From the NCBI GenBank assembly GCA_900199595.1, contig FZRB01000020.1:18347-82346 (forward strand): DNA of 64,000 nucleotides, written 5' to 3'. The notes under the pieces are model-generated. The model was not told the DNA's origin and did no database searches. It saw only the letters and a program-made list of their open reading frames with translations. Below are positions 18,447 to 27,104 of this stretch, in pieces. Made by a program: the position numbers and the translations under genes. Each line of letters opens with the position of its first letter. The first letter of the stretch is position 1. This stretch comes from Lachnospiraceae bacterium (lineage in GTDB: Bacteria > Bacillota > Clostridia > Lachnospirales > Lachnospiraceae).

Positions 18447-18773
18447 ATGACAAATATTAATAAACAAAGAATATTCTGGGGAAATATCCTCAGAAAGCTT
18501 CGTTATGATCATGAACTGACTCAAAACGAAATTGCAGAAATACTTCATATGACAAGACAGAATTACAGCAATATTGAATGTGGAAAAAGGCAACCATCTG
18601 CAGAGACGATTGCCATTTTATCTGATCTTTATGAAGTTGATTTATATAATTATATAATTAATCTGATGCCAAATAACTACGTTGCTGAACTAGACAATTA
18701 TAAAGTATATGTAAAAAATGTAAAAAAACCCAGAAAGAAGAAAAGTTCTACCGGAGATCAGCAGGATAATTAA
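18447..18773 (+). CDS. XRE-family helix-turn-helix regulator
   Basis: 108 residues; ATAAGGAGC ribosome-binding site before the ATG. Residues 10-65 form a Cro/CI helix-turn-helix: LRKLRYDHELTQNEIAEILH, then MTRQNYSNIECGKRQPSAET with the Q-N-Y-S-x-x-E-x-G-K-R-x-P consensus. The 40-residue tail is Lys-rich and probably not a separate domain. It is one of few plus-strand genes. Its stop overlaps by 3 bp with the stop of the convergent receiver-like gene. Target unknown; it could regulate its own divergent region with thyA (inference). Confidence 0.88.
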   Translation: MTNINKQRIFWGNILRKLRYDHELTQNEIAEILHMTRQNYSNIECGKRQPSAETIAILSDLYEVDLYNYIINLMPNNYVAELDNYKVYVKNVKKPRKKKSSTGDQQDN

Positions 18774-19927
18774 AGCATTCCCTTAAGTATATCAACAGCA
18801 ATATTGATATTATTCTTTTCAAATGCTCTCTTGACCTGATCTATCTTTCTACGTATTTCAGCATCAAGATCATATTCAGCAAGCTTGGAAAGCTTCTTTT
18901 CAGCTTCTTCCTTATTATTCTGTTCAAGAGACGCAAGAACATCTTCAGCTCTTTCTTTAATATCTGCTGATTTAAGCTTTATACCATTTGTTTTTAAGAT
19001 AAGAATCTCAGTGGAGTTGGAAACCTCAGTTGTTTTTCCAAGCCACTTTGATATTCCGGCCACTACCTTCTCCCACTCAGTTACAAGAGACTGCCAGTTG
19101 CTTTCAGCAACATCGAGGGTATCGGCTTTTGCCATATTAACATGGTCATCAAAACAATCTGCAAGATATATAGCACCTATTTTCCTGGCAGCTTCACGAC
19201 AGGAACGCATCATATTCATATAATCATTATTTTTTGAAGTATATAAAGCATCCAGAAGATCCGCACTGTATACTTCATACTCCTCACAGAATCTTTCTGC
19301 AGCTTTCATGTAAGCACTCATATCACCCTTAAAGAGCTTAAGACCTTCTATAAGCCTTACATCACAGCCCTTGAGAGCTTCCGCATCCTCAGCTATTTCA
19401 CGGATATCTTCAATAAGATCATCATCATCTGGAAGCATTTTTTCAGGAACCAGACTAATAATAATATTTTGAAGAATAGCCTTGTCAATAGGTTTACGAA
19501 GAATCCCGTCAAAGCCCGCATTTTCAAAATAAATGTCAGGCTCATCAACCTTTTCATCCAGAATTATATAGATTTTTGCATCACGGCATTTGCTCTGGTT
19601 ACTTGATTTGATATTTCTTAAAGTCTGAATGCCATCCATTCTTGGCATATTTCTCGACAGAAGTATCAGATTATACATATCCTTGGTAACTTCCATCATG
19701 CATTCCATGCCACTGGATACAGAGGTTACAAAGCAGCCAGTCTGATCGATCATTCTTTCAATAGTTATTCTTTCTTCATTATCAGCATCTGCCAACAACA
19801 CATAAAACTGACCTTCTCTTGTATAAAGATTCAATTGTTTCTCTATATCGACAGGACGATCCTCGAAGCCGGTCAGCTCGACATTTTCACGTTTTCTTAT
19901 CAGATCAAACTTATCTAAAAGAGACAT
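18770..19927 (-). CDS. Receiver-HPt-like protein with both phosphorylation sites lost
   Basis: 385 residues. Residues 40-160 follow the CheY-like receiver fold: LLADADNEE keeps part of the acidic pocket, and ILRKPID keeps the conserved Lys145. However the phospho-acceptor Asp of the usual LLDxxMPxMDG is Ser91 (LLSRNMPRMDG). Residues 185-285 resemble an HPt four-helix bundle (LIEGLKLFKGDMSAYMKAAE), but the expected His is Arg241 (MRSCREAARKIGA). A third helical segment (300-385) resembles nothing I know. It has lost the usual chemistry of both domains and is probably a protein-binding pseudo-receiver. It lies 41 bp downstream of tyrS. Confidence 0.75.
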   Translation of the reverse strand: MSLLDKFDLIRKRENVELTGFEDRPVDIEKQLNLYTREGQFYVLLADADNEERITIERMIDQTGCFVTSVSSGMECMMEVTKDMYNLILLSRNMPRMDGIQTLRNIKSSNQSKCRDAKIYIILDEKVDEPDIYFENAGFDGILRKPIDKAILQNIIISLVPEKMLPDDDDLIEDIREIAEDAEALKGCDVRLIEGLKLFKGDMSAYMKAAERFCEEYEVYSADLLDALYTSKNNDYMNMMRSCREAARKIGAIYLADCFDDHVNMAKADTLDVAESNWQSLVTEWEKVVAGISKWLGKTTEVSNSTEILILKTNGIKLKSADIKERAEDVLASLEQNNKEEAEKKLSKLAEYDLDAEIRRKIDQVKRAFEKNNINIAVDILKGML

Positions 19928-19968
19928 AGCTTTTCCCCTTTCATATATATTTCAGACTCTTCAACAAT

Positions 19969-21195
19969 TTATAATACTATTTTACGATAACTCTTCTTTC
20001 CTCTACGAATAACAAACTCTTCTTTAAATACTTCCTTCTCGTATTCTGTATGAATATCTGTAATTTTTTCGTTATTTACAGCTACTCCATTCTGTTCAAT
20101 TGCACGGCGGCCCTCACCTCTGGAAGTAACAAGTCCTGCTTTAACAAGAATACTTATAGCATCTATTTTACCGTCCTTGAAATCATCATCATTAAGAACA
20201 GTCTCCGGCATATTCTCAGAGCCACCACCGCCAAAAATGGATTTAGCAGCTGTCTCAGCCTTTTTAGCCTCTTCTTCACCATGAACAAGTTCAGTAAGCT
20301 GATAAGCCAGAATTTCCTTTGCCTTGTTTAACTCAGCTCCTTCCCAGCTTTCCATAGCCTTAATTTCATCAAGAGGAAGAAATGTAAGCATCTTGATACA
20401 GTTAAGTACATCTGCATCGTCAACATTTCTCCAGTACTGATAAAACTCATATGGAGTGGTTTTCTCCGGATCAAGCCATACAGCACCCTTTCCGGTCTTA
20501 CCCATTTTCTTTCCTTCAGAATTAAGAAGAAGTGTGATTGTCATAGCCTGAGCATCATCCTTACCCAGTTTCTTATGTATAAGTTCTCTACCACCGAGCA
20601 TGTTGGACCACTGGTCATCTCCACCGAATTCCAGATTACATCCATATTCCTCATAAAGCTTAAGGAAGTCATAGCTCTGCATAAGCATATAGTTAAATTC
20701 AAGGAAAGTAAGTCCCTCCTCACTTGCAAGACGCTGCTTATAGCACTCTGCACGGAGCATATTATTTACCTTGAAACATGATCCGATATCACGTATAAAC
20801 TCTATATAATTAAGGTCTCTAAGCCAGTCAGCATTGTTAACCATCATGGCCTTGCCCTCACCGAATTCAATAAATCTGCTCATCTGCTTCTTAAAGCATT
20901 CACAGTTATGATCGATCATTTCAGTAGTCATCATTTTTCTGAGATCAGTTCTTCCCGAAGGATCTCCTATCATACCTGTTCCACCACCAACTAATGCTAT
21001 AGGTCTGTTGCCGGCCATCTGGAGTCTCTTCATGAGACAAAGCGCCATAAAATGACCAACGTGCAGAGAATCTGCAGTAGGATCAAAGCCAATGTAAAAT
21101 GTAGCTTTTCCATTATTTATAAGATTCTTTACACCCTCTACATCTGTAACCTGAGCAATCAGTCCACGTTCAACAAGTTCTTCATATATTTCCAT
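19969..21195 (-). CDS. tyrS: Tyrosyl-tRNA synthetase
   Basis: 408 residues, standard TyrS. Class I signatures: FDPTADSLHVGHFMALCLM (HIGH-type at 45-48) and KKMGKTGKGAVWLDPEKT (KMSKS-type at about 230). The C-terminal 60 residues form an S4 RNA-binding domain (AGLVTSRGEGRRAIEQNGV). It attaches tyrosine to tRNA-Tyr. It is driven by a perfect consensus promoter (21241-21269). The leader of about 40 nt is too short for a T-box, unlike many Firmicute tyrS genes. GGGAG precedes the ATG. Confidence 0.97.
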   Translation of the reverse strand: MEIYEELVERGLIAQVTDVEGVKNLINNGKATFYIGFDPTADSLHVGHFMALCLMKRLQMAGNRPIALVGGGTGMIGDPSGRTDLRKMMTTEMIDHNCECFKKQMSRFIEFGEGKAMMVNNADWLRDLNYIEFIRDIGSCFKVNNMLRAECYKQRLASEEGLTFLEFNYMLMQSYDFLKLYEEYGCNLEFGGDDQWSNMLGGRELIHKKLGKDDAQAMTITLLLNSEGKKMGKTGKGAVWLDPEKTTPYEFYQYWRNVDDADVLNCIKMLTFLPLDEIKAMESWEGAELNKAKEILAYQLTELVHGEEEAKKAETAAKSIFGGGGSENMPETVLNDDDFKDGKIDAISILVKAGLVTSRGEGRRAIEQNGVAVNNEKITDIHTEYEKEVFKEEFVIRRGKKSYRKIVL

Positions 21196-21240
21196 GTTTA
21201 TTCTCCCATAATATCATTTATAATCATACCAATCGATGGT

Positions 21241-21269
21241 ATTATAACTAACTTTTTTAAATGTGTCAA
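21241..21269 (-). promoter_or_regulatory. Consensus promoter of tyrS
   Basis: Minus-strand TTGACA (21264-21269), 17-bp spacer, TATAAT (21241-21246): a perfect match in all twelve positions. The start point would fall within a small ACCA...TGGT inverted repeat just downstream. Confidence 0.8.
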
Positions 21270-21284
21270 AACACTGTTATAAAT

Positions 21285-22844
21285 CTATACATTTTTTCCG
21301 TATTCCTGGTCTCTATATCGTATATATCCTATACCAACAGCAAGTATAACAAAGAAATACGGTGTGGTAATTGGCTGGTTAAGATTAACCATACCCTGTG
21401 CAAAATAAGATACAGCTCCAGCCAGACATCCTATGGCTATAGGATCTTCCTTCATTCTTTTTCCAATATATGCAAATGAAGTACTAACAAAGCCAAGATA
21501 GCTTATCAGTCCAAACAAACCGGTTGTAACAAGATACTGAAGAAGCTCATTATGCAGATTATCATATTTTCTAAAAGTGATTGCTATCATCTGCTCAAAA
21601 TAATAATCATACATGAGCTTACCTATAGTTTCATTTCCGTTTCCGAATATTTTATGAAGTACCGAAGAATCCCTGAAAAGATACCAGCCTCTGGTCCATA
21701 TAAAACCTCTGAAAGTTCCCCATTTATCATTAAATACAAAAAGCTCATTTCCGGATCTTACCCCAAGTACAATTGTAACAACAAGCGCTATAACAAATAT
21801 AATCGAAAAGATAATAAGCAGCTTAGGACTTTGAATTTTCTTATAAGCGTCATAATTAAGCTTTCTGAAAAGCATTGAACAGACAAGAATAACGACTATG
21901 ACTAAAGTTAGCATAAGCATAACCTTTGGATTTTCAACTATTTTAGCTATACCATTTATATGCTTCTGACTTCCTTTAAATACACTGTTTAAAACAGCCA
22001 TAGTTTCAAGTCCGACAAACAACATAAGCACTGCAAAAATGTATTCCGTAAAATCTTTTCTCAGAATTGTAACGTAGAAAAGAAAGATAAATGCCACACC
22101 AAGTCCAAGATATACGTTATCACTCTTTGCTGGTATAATAGCCATTCCAGCCATAACAATACTTAACCCTGATACTACCCTTTTCCATATACTTTTACTA
22201 AAGATAAATATGGATACAAAAACAGGGAGTGCGATACATATATAGGAACCATATGTATTAATATTTCCAAACAGCGAGATAAACATTTCTTTCTGTTTAT
22301 CAGTTACTCTTTCCCTGAGTGAAAAAGGATCAAATCCGAAATGTTGTAAATAAGCAAGCACATAAGCAAATCCGGAAACAAGGAAGAAAAGAACAAAAAT
22401 CAGATCATTTACACTTGCTTCCCTACTAAGACAAATAAACATCAGAGTTAAGACGATTACCATAGATAAACCGAAACATCTTCCTGAGCTGCCCGACCAT
22501 GACGCTAATCTGTCAGGAGACATGAAAAGTGCGCATGTATTAGCAATCATAAACAGAAAAATCCATATTTCAGGCATAAGGATAATCGGAGAATCCTTAT
22601 AAAAAATAGGTTTATCACTGCCATAGTATCTGATCATAACAACTTCAAGAATAAAAGATACAACAAAAAGAACAACATAAAGCAGAGAACCATAAGTAAA
22701 TACCTTGGCACGCGTACCTGTTATATCAAAATACATGTTGTGCATATAAATAGTATAAACAGTAACTACAAACATAATAAAACCTAAATTAACTATATCA
22801 ATAGGTCTGTTTTTTCTATATCTGTTAAAAGTCTCTTCATTCAT
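21285..22844 (-). CDS. O-antigen ligase/polymerase-like membrane protein
   Basis: 519 residues with about 12 hydrophobic segments spread over the whole length, starting at about residue 15. Near the C-terminus (about 425-465) the Wzy_C/O-antigen-ligase signature appears: LHNELLQYLVTTGLFGLISYLG, with the conserved His-x-Glu and Gly residues, preceded by a periplasm-facing loop of about 60 residues. Members ligate or polymerise surface glycans on undecaprenyl carriers. No glycan gene cluster surrounds it; neighbours are tyrS and tRNA genes, so the substrate cannot be inferred. The ATG at 22844 lacks a strong Shine-Dalgarno. Confidence 0.8.
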   Translation of the reverse strand: MNEETFNRYRKNRPIDIVNLGFIMFVVTVYTIYMHNMYFDITGTRAKVFTYGSLLYVVLFVVSFILEVVMIRYYGSDKPIFYKDSPIILMPEIWIFLFMIANTCALFMSPDRLASWSGSSGRCFGLSMVIVLTLMFICLSREASVNDLIFVLFFLVSGFAYVLAYLQHFGFDPFSLRERVTDKQKEMFISLFGNINTYGSYICIALPVFVSIFIFSKSIWKRVVSGLSIVMAGMAIIPAKSDNVYLGLGVAFIFLFYVTILRKDFTEYIFAVLMLFVGLETMAVLNSVFKGSQKHINGIAKIVENPKVMLMLTLVIVVILVCSMLFRKLNYDAYKKIQSPKLLIIFSIIFVIALVVTIVLGVRSGNELFVFNDKWGTFRGFIWTRGWYLFRDSSVLHKIFGNGNETIGKLMYDYYFEQMIAITFRKYDNLHNELLQYLVTTGLFGLISYLGFVSTSFAYIGKRMKEDPIAIGCLAGAVSYFAQGMVNLNQPITTPYFFVILAVGIGYIRYRDQEYGKNV

Positions 22845-22877
22845 TGTAATACACCTGATAAATTATAGTTTAAAATA

Positions 22878-22901
22878 ACAAAAGGACAGACTGCTCTGCC
22901 C
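22878..22901 (-). terminator. Terminator of the tRNA array
   Basis: Seven-base stem GGGCAGA/TCTGTCC with a GCAG loop, followed by TTTTGTT on the minus strand, 8 bp after the end of tRNA-Leu. Confidence 0.7.
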
Positions 22902-22908
22902 TCCCAAG

Positions 22909-22990
22909 TGCGGATAACAGGAGTTGAACCTGCACGGGTATTCCCACTAGAACCTAAATCTAGCGCGTCTGCCAATTCCGCCATATCCGC
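22909..22990 (-). tRNA. tRNA-Leu (anticodon UAG)
   Basis: 82-nt class II tRNA. The 7-bp acceptor stem starts GCGGATA. Anticodon loop TTTAGGT reads UAG (codon CUA). Long variable arm, T-arm GGTTCAACTCC. Last gene of the nine-tRNA minus-strand array. Confidence 0.95.
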
Positions 22991-23097
22991 TGATTATTGT
23001 TACCAAACGGCAACTTCAAAATTCTGACATGTAAATAATACAGCCTGTAAAAATAGATTAATTAAAAATGATTACAGACAAAAGCCTGTAATCAGAG

Positions 23098-23170
23098 TGA
23101 GCCACGGGGGAATCGAACCCCCGACAACTTGATTAAAAGTCAAGTGCTCTACCGACTGAGCTAGTGGCTC
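23098..23170 (-). tRNA. tRNA-Lys (anticodon UUU)
   Basis: 73 nt. Acceptor GAGCCAC/GTGGCTC with discriminator A; anticodon loop CTTTTAA; T-loop GTTCGATTC. Eighth gene of the array. Confidence 0.96.
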
Positions 23171-23186
23171 AAATAAACATTATCAT

Positions 23187-23220
23187 CTAGGAGACCTCGG
23201 CACTCCGTGCCGTATCCTAG
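23187..23220 (-). other. Strong hairpin between tRNA-Gln and tRNA-Lys
   Basis: Nested inverted repeat: outer CTAGGA/TCCTAG around inner CGGCAC-TCC-GTGCCG. No U tract follows, so it is not a normal terminator. It may be a processing signal or a short dispersed repeat. Confidence 0.5.
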
Positions 23221-23227
23221 AACTAAT

Positions 23228-23299
23228 CTGGGCTAGTTGGATTCGAACCAACGAATGCAGGAGTCAAAGTCCTGTGCCTTACCGCTTGGCTATAGCCCA
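23228..23299 (-). tRNA. tRNA-Gln (anticodon UUG)
   Basis: 72 nt. It starts with TGGGCTA pairing with TAGCCCA, the usual U1-A72 of Firmicute tRNA-Gln, discriminator G. Anticodon loop CTTTGAC. Confidence 0.95.
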
Positions 23300-23313
23300 A
23301 GACATTTAACAAG

Positions 23314-23388
23314 GGTGGGTAGAGGGACTTGAACCCTCGGCCTCCAGAGCCACAATCTGGCGCGCTAGCCAACTGCGCCATACCCACC
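23314..23388 (-). tRNA. tRNA-His (anticodon GUG)
   Basis: 75 nt including the encoded extra 5' G(-1) opposite discriminator C, diagnostic of tRNA-His. Acceptor GTGGGTA/TACCCAC, anticodon loop TTGTGGC. Confidence 0.95.
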
Positions 23389-23418
23389 ATATGTGCAGAT
23401 TACGTATTAATCTGTGCA

Positions 23419-23516
23419 CTAGCATTTTTTTCAAAGAAAAAAATGCCTAGTAAGCTGCAGATTGTGCTTGCACATCCGTGCAAGTGCAAGCAGGCAGCAT
23501 ACACTGCAGATTCGCT
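23419..23516. repeat. Hairpin-rich intergenic element, copy 1
   Basis: An element of about 98 bp between tRNA-Arg and tRNA-His. It starts CTAGC, then a T-run/A-run hairpin (TTTTTTTCAAAGAAAAAAA), then a second hairpin CTTGCAC-ATCC-GTGCAAG flanked by outer GCTTGCA/TGCAAGC pairing. A second copy lies at 23992-24075 with a 22-bp identical core. A further hairpin (CACACGATTTTC...GAAAATCG) follows at about 23557-23588. No coding capacity. Confidence 0.6.
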
Positions 23517-23588
23517 CCGTAAATCATTAAAAAGCATTTTTTCTGAAAACGCTACTCACACGATTTTCTTTGAAAATCGTAGTGTGAA

Positions 23589-23662
<74 letters not shown>

Positions 23663-23691
23663 ATAAAGATTATCCTAATAGACAATCTAAA

Positions 23692-23762
23692 AGCGGGTGA
23701 TGGGAATCGAACCCACATATCCAGCTTGGAAGGCTGGTGTTCTACCACTGAACTACACCCGC
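23692..23762 (-). tRNA. tRNA-Gly (anticodon UCC)
   Basis: 71 nt. Acceptor GCGGGTG/CACCCGC, anticodon loop CTTCCAA, discriminator U. First gene after the internal promoter at 23808-23836. Confidence 0.95.
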
Positions 23763-23807
23763 ATACCGTAAACCATCGTAATAGTATATCTCTGTGACAG
23801 CTACTGT

Positions 23808-23836
23808 ATTGTATAAAGTTTTAATCACTTTGTCAA
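23808..23836 (-). promoter_or_regulatory. Internal promoter in the tRNA array
   Basis: Minus-strand TTGACA (23831-23836), 17-bp spacer, TACAAT (23808-23813). The -35 box is the centre of a perfect 8-bp inverted repeat AATCACTT-GACA-AAGTGATT. It should give separate transcription of tRNA-Gly, Arg, His, Gln, Lys and Leu. Confidence 0.7.
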
Positions 23837-23883
23837 GTGATTTTCCCTAATCCTTATCATTTATTTTTAAGAATCAGGTTAAG

Positions 23884-23958
23884 TCGGGGTGACAGGATTC
23901 GAACCTGCGACCTCTTGATCCCAAATCAAGCGCTCTAGCCAAGCTGAGCCACACCCCG
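23884..23958 (-). tRNA. tRNA-Pro (anticodon UGG)
   Basis: 75 nt. Acceptor CGGGGTG/CACCCCG, anticodon loop TTTGGGA, discriminator A. Confidence 0.95.
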
Positions 23959-23991
23959 TAGGTAAAGATTTTACGAAGTAAAATCTTTGCC

Positions 23992-24075
23992 CTAGCTTTT
24001 TTCAAAGAAAAAAGCTTAGTTAGTTGCGGTTAGTGCTTGCACATCCGTGCAAGTACAAGCAGGCAACGTAAACTG
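23992..24075. repeat. Hairpin-rich intergenic element, copy 2
   Basis: Between tRNA-Met and tRNA-Pro. Same order of parts as copy 1 (CTAGC, T-run/A-run hairpin, variable link, then the CTTGCAC-ATCC-GTGCAAG hairpin and the sequence AAGCAGGCA). A separate hairpin AAAGATTTTAC-GAA-GTAAAATCTTT precedes it at about 23964-23989. The 22-bp hairpin core is identical between copies while the link differs, which suggests conserved structure or recent duplication. Confidence 0.6.
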
Positions 24076-24118
24076 TTACAGCTTGTAAAGACTTTACTTC
24101 CATCTTTTTTATTGTAAA

Positions 24119-24192
24119 TAGCGGGAGGGGGACTTGAACCCTCGACACTACGGGTATGAACCGTATGCTCTAGCCAGCTGAGCTATCCCGCC
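24119..24192 (-). tRNA. tRNA-Met, elongator type (anticodon CAU)
   Basis: 74 nt. Anticodon loop TTCATAC. The anticodon stem is TACGG/CCGTA, without the three G-C pairs of an initiator, and position 1 is paired (G-U), so this is the elongator. A lysidine-modified tRNA-Ile2 cannot be fully excluded by eye. Confidence 0.88.
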
Positions 24193-24232
24193 ACAGTCAA
24201 AGATTTTGCTCTGAAAAATCTTTTCATATAAT

Positions 24233-24305
24233 TGGGGCCTACAGGGCTCGAACCTGTGACCCTCTGCTTGTAAGGCAGATGCTCTCCCAGCTGAGCTAAG
24301 ACCCC
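24233..24305 (-). tRNA. tRNA-Val (anticodon UAC)
   Basis: 73 nt. Acceptor GGGGTCT/AGGCCCC (with G-U), anticodon loop CTTACAA, discriminator A. First gene of the array, about 35 nt after the main promoter. Confidence 0.95.
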
Positions 24306-24341
24306 GTAAAAAAGTGACTGTCTCTCAACAGCACTTTTTCA

Positions 24342-24370
24342 ATTATAGTGATGTGCCTATACTTTGTCAA
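24342..24370 (-). promoter_or_regulatory. Main promoter of the tRNA array
   Basis: Minus-strand TTGACA (24365-24370), 17-bp spacer, TATAAT (24342-24347): perfect consensus. The leader holds a hairpin AAAAGTG-C-TGT...ACA-GT-CACTTTT just before tRNA-Val, probably a processing or antitermination-type structure. The ACTTGACAAAGT context of the -35 is shared with the internal promoter. Confidence 0.8.
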
Positions 24371-24399
24371 GTTATTTTTTCAGCTTTTTTAAGATATTT

Positions 24400-27090
24400 T
24401 TAGTCATTTTGTACAGTATTATTATTCTCAGCCAGCGGAAGTGAAATTATAACCGTAAACAGATCTCCGTCTATATTTATCTTAAATGTTCCATCGTGCA
24501 ATTCAGTTAAATTCTTCGCAATCGAAAGTCCGAGTCCTGAGCCTTCTGTATGACGCGCCTTATCTCCCCGCACAAATCTTTCTGTAAGTTCATCTGCAGA
24601 TATATTAAGCATTTCCTTACTTACATTTTTAAGACTCAAGATAACATTTTTCTTATCTGCATCAAAACCAAGATTCAGATATACCCTTGTACCATCCTGC
24701 GCATACTTATATACATTTCCAAATACATTATCAATAATTCTGAATACTCTTCTGCCATCTGCATATACACAGGCGTTATCAGTTGATATATTTTTTACAA
24801 GTTCCAGATTTTTTTCTGCAAATTTATCCTCATATTCTCCTATGATCTGACCAGTTAATTCAACAATGTTCAGATTCATTTTCTCCAGTTCTATATTTCC
24901 AGTACTGGTTTTTGAAGCCTCTATAAGATCCAGTATAAGCTGCTTTAGTCTTTCAGACTTTTTATCAAGGACATCGATATATTCCTTTGCCTTCGGACTT
25001 TCTATATTCTCTCTTTTAAGAAGATCTACATAGTTAATAATAGATGTGAGCGGAGTTTTTATATCATGAGATACATTTGTAATAAGCTCTGCCTTTGTAC
25101 GTTCATCTCTGACTGATGCTTCCACTGCTTTAGATAAACCTTCGCCCAGATTATTCAGATTTGCTCCAAGTTCTTTATTATTAAAGGATAATTTTTGTGT
25201 ATCTATCTTGGCATCTAGTTCGCCCGATTGAATTCTTTCGCTTACTTCTATCAGTTTCTGAGTATCTGACATGTATTTAATCACGATCATAACAAAAGCC
25301 AGATCTAATAACAGCATAAGTGCAACAACGAGCATTATTTCATTAAATTCACAGACAGTTCCAATCAATAAAGCTATTAATAATGAAGCCAGACAGAAGG
25401 AACCCACAAATATGATCAGTCTCTTATCGCCCTTCAGGTACTTCCTGAAGTATCTGATGATTTTTACAGTAATAAAACCATCCAGGAATTTTCCGCATTT
25501 AATTCTTCTTATAAACGACAGATATATAACTGCACATATTAAATATATGATTAATGCTACTGTTATAATTCCAATCAGAACTCCTGCAGGTTCTGTCATA
25601 ATAACACTGAATATGCTGATACTGTTTCTAAATACTTCTTCCAGTAAGCAGAGAACACCGATAAACAGTAGCACAAAAGCACCAACCAGGAATAAATATG
25701 GTATCTTATCGAACCAGATAAGCTTTTTGGGCTCACCTATCGTAAGAATAACAACAGCCAGAAGAAATGCTATGAATCCAATGATTGCCAGAGTAATAGG
25801 TGACGGAATCTGACGACTTATTTCATATGCAGCATACATACTGCCATATGATGAAGATGCTCCATATAGTCTTGTACCAATCACAAACGAAACATTGTTA
25901 TTTTTAATTGTATTAATCTGTTGAACAGATAAATAATTAAAATCCTTTATTTCTCCATTCGGAGTTTTGTAACGTTGAATAAGATTCCCAGTATACTTAT
26001 CATATTTCACATATACATCAGATACATTTTCAAGCTTATCAGAAAAGTCTTTATAGGATATATTATACTTATCATTATCGAGTTTATATATTTCATCAAT
26101 CTCATACATATCAGACAGATAGAGATTTTGAATATTTTTATCATCAAAACTGTATGCCGAATTAGCTCCTTCTGAGTATAAATATGTATTCAGGTTATTA
26201 TTCTTGATAATCTGTTTGCTATCTACCGGAAGTGTACCGAACACAGCCTCTGCTGCCGAACAGTACATAAACGAATCCATAAAGTCTTCCTTAGTCATTT
26301 TTTCTTTATAATCAAGATAAATGTAATCAGAAGTAACTTTCTCAAGATCCTGATGACCGGTCTGAGCAAAATCCCCTTCTCTGTATATATAATTTTCCGA
26401 AACAAAATACATCAGAAGATTTGAATTCTTACTATCATATAAGTAATAAATAATTCCGGATTCCGAGTCAGTATATATTTTACCTTCCGCGAATAATCCA
26501 TTAATTATCTGATATGCTTTTTCTGTATCATCTTTAGGAGAAAAGTCACCCTTATCATTCCATTTTTCCTGATACTGATTCATAAGAGATACATCATATC
26601 TTTCACCATTTTCCTTGATATATCTCAGATAATCCTTTAATGACATGCGGTAAAATGTACCGGAAACATTATCCGGAATCGAATCCACATAACTTTTATC
26701 AAAATAGCTATAGAAAGAATTATTATCAGAACCTATAACACCTGTATAAATAGCATTATAATATTCGTCGGTTCCGAGAATAGTTTTGACATCAACACTC
26801 TCCTTCTTATCAGGAGTATTAAAATCATAAAAAGTAAGATCCATACTGTCAAAATCTATTTCGTTTAATTCTTTATCTATCGAAGTCTTATTGTTTATTT
26901 CAAATACAGTAGAACTGATAACTGATTTAATATATTCAGACTCAGCAAAAGGTGTATTTGAATCTGTGCCGTCATCAAAATACTCATAAGCAGTTACAGC
27001 ATCAAACAAAAAGAATAACGCTGCAATGATGCCTGCAAAGCCTATAATAAAGAATAACAGTCTAAATGCTTTATTTTTAATAACCTTCAT
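24400..27090 (-). CDS. Sensor histidine kinase with large extracellular and polytopic membrane region
   Basis: 896 residues, far larger than usual. One TM segment (about 9-30), an extracellular domain of about 390 residues rich in Tyr, Asp and Asn, then about six TM segments (about 425-605), a HAMP-like linker (about 610-660), HisKA with ITNVSHDIKTPLTS (His about 675), and a HATPase_c domain with GSGLGLSIAKNL near the end. The kinase phosphorylates the response regulator encoded 14 bp upstream (27105-27800). The signal is unknown; the extracellular domain matches no family I recognise. No terminator-like hairpin follows before the tRNA promoter. Confidence 0.88.
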   Translation of the reverse strand: MKVIKNKAFRLLFFIIGFAGIIAALFFLFDAVTAYEYFDDGTDSNTPFAESEYIKSVISSTVFEINNKTSIDKELNEIDFDSMDLTFYDFNTPDKKESVDVKTILGTDEYYNAIYTGVIGSDNNSFYSYFDKSYVDSIPDNVSGTFYRMSLKDYLRYIKENGERYDVSLMNQYQEKWNDKGDFSPKDDTEKAYQIINGLFAEGKIYTDSESGIIYYLYDSKNSNLLMYFVSENYIYREGDFAQTGHQDLEKVTSDYIYLDYKEKMTKEDFMDSFMYCSAAEAVFGTLPVDSKQIIKNNNLNTYLYSEGANSAYSFDDKNIQNLYLSDMYEIDEIYKLDNDKYNISYKDFSDKLENVSDVYVKYDKYTGNLIQRYKTPNGEIKDFNYLSVQQINTIKNNNVSFVIGTRLYGASSSYGSMYAAYEISRQIPSPITLAIIGFIAFLLAVVILTIGEPKKLIWFDKIPYLFLVGAFVLLFIGVLCLLEEVFRNSISIFSVIMTEPAGVLIGIITVALIIYLICAVIYLSFIRRIKCGKFLDGFITVKIIRYFRKYLKGDKRLIIFVGSFCLASLLIALLIGTVCEFNEIMLVVALMLLLDLAFVMIVIKYMSDTQKLIEVSERIQSGELDAKIDTQKLSFNNKELGANLNNLGEGLSKAVEASVRDERTKAELITNVSHDIKTPLTSIINYVDLLKRENIESPKAKEYIDVLDKKSERLKQLILDLIEASKTSTGNIELEKMNLNIVELTGQIIGEYEDKFAEKNLELVKNISTDNACVYADGRRVFRIIDNVFGNVYKYAQDGTRVYLNLGFDADKKNVILSLKNVSKEMLNISADELTERFVRGDKARHTEGSGLGLSIAKNLTELHDGTFKINIDGDLFTVIISLPLAENNNTVQND

Positions 27091-27104
27091 AATAAAGTCC
27101 TTTC

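Noticed and set aside
21196..21284. T-box leader before tyrS
   Set aside because: Only about 40 nt separate the start point from the ATG, too short for a T-box, and no conserved T-box sequence is present.
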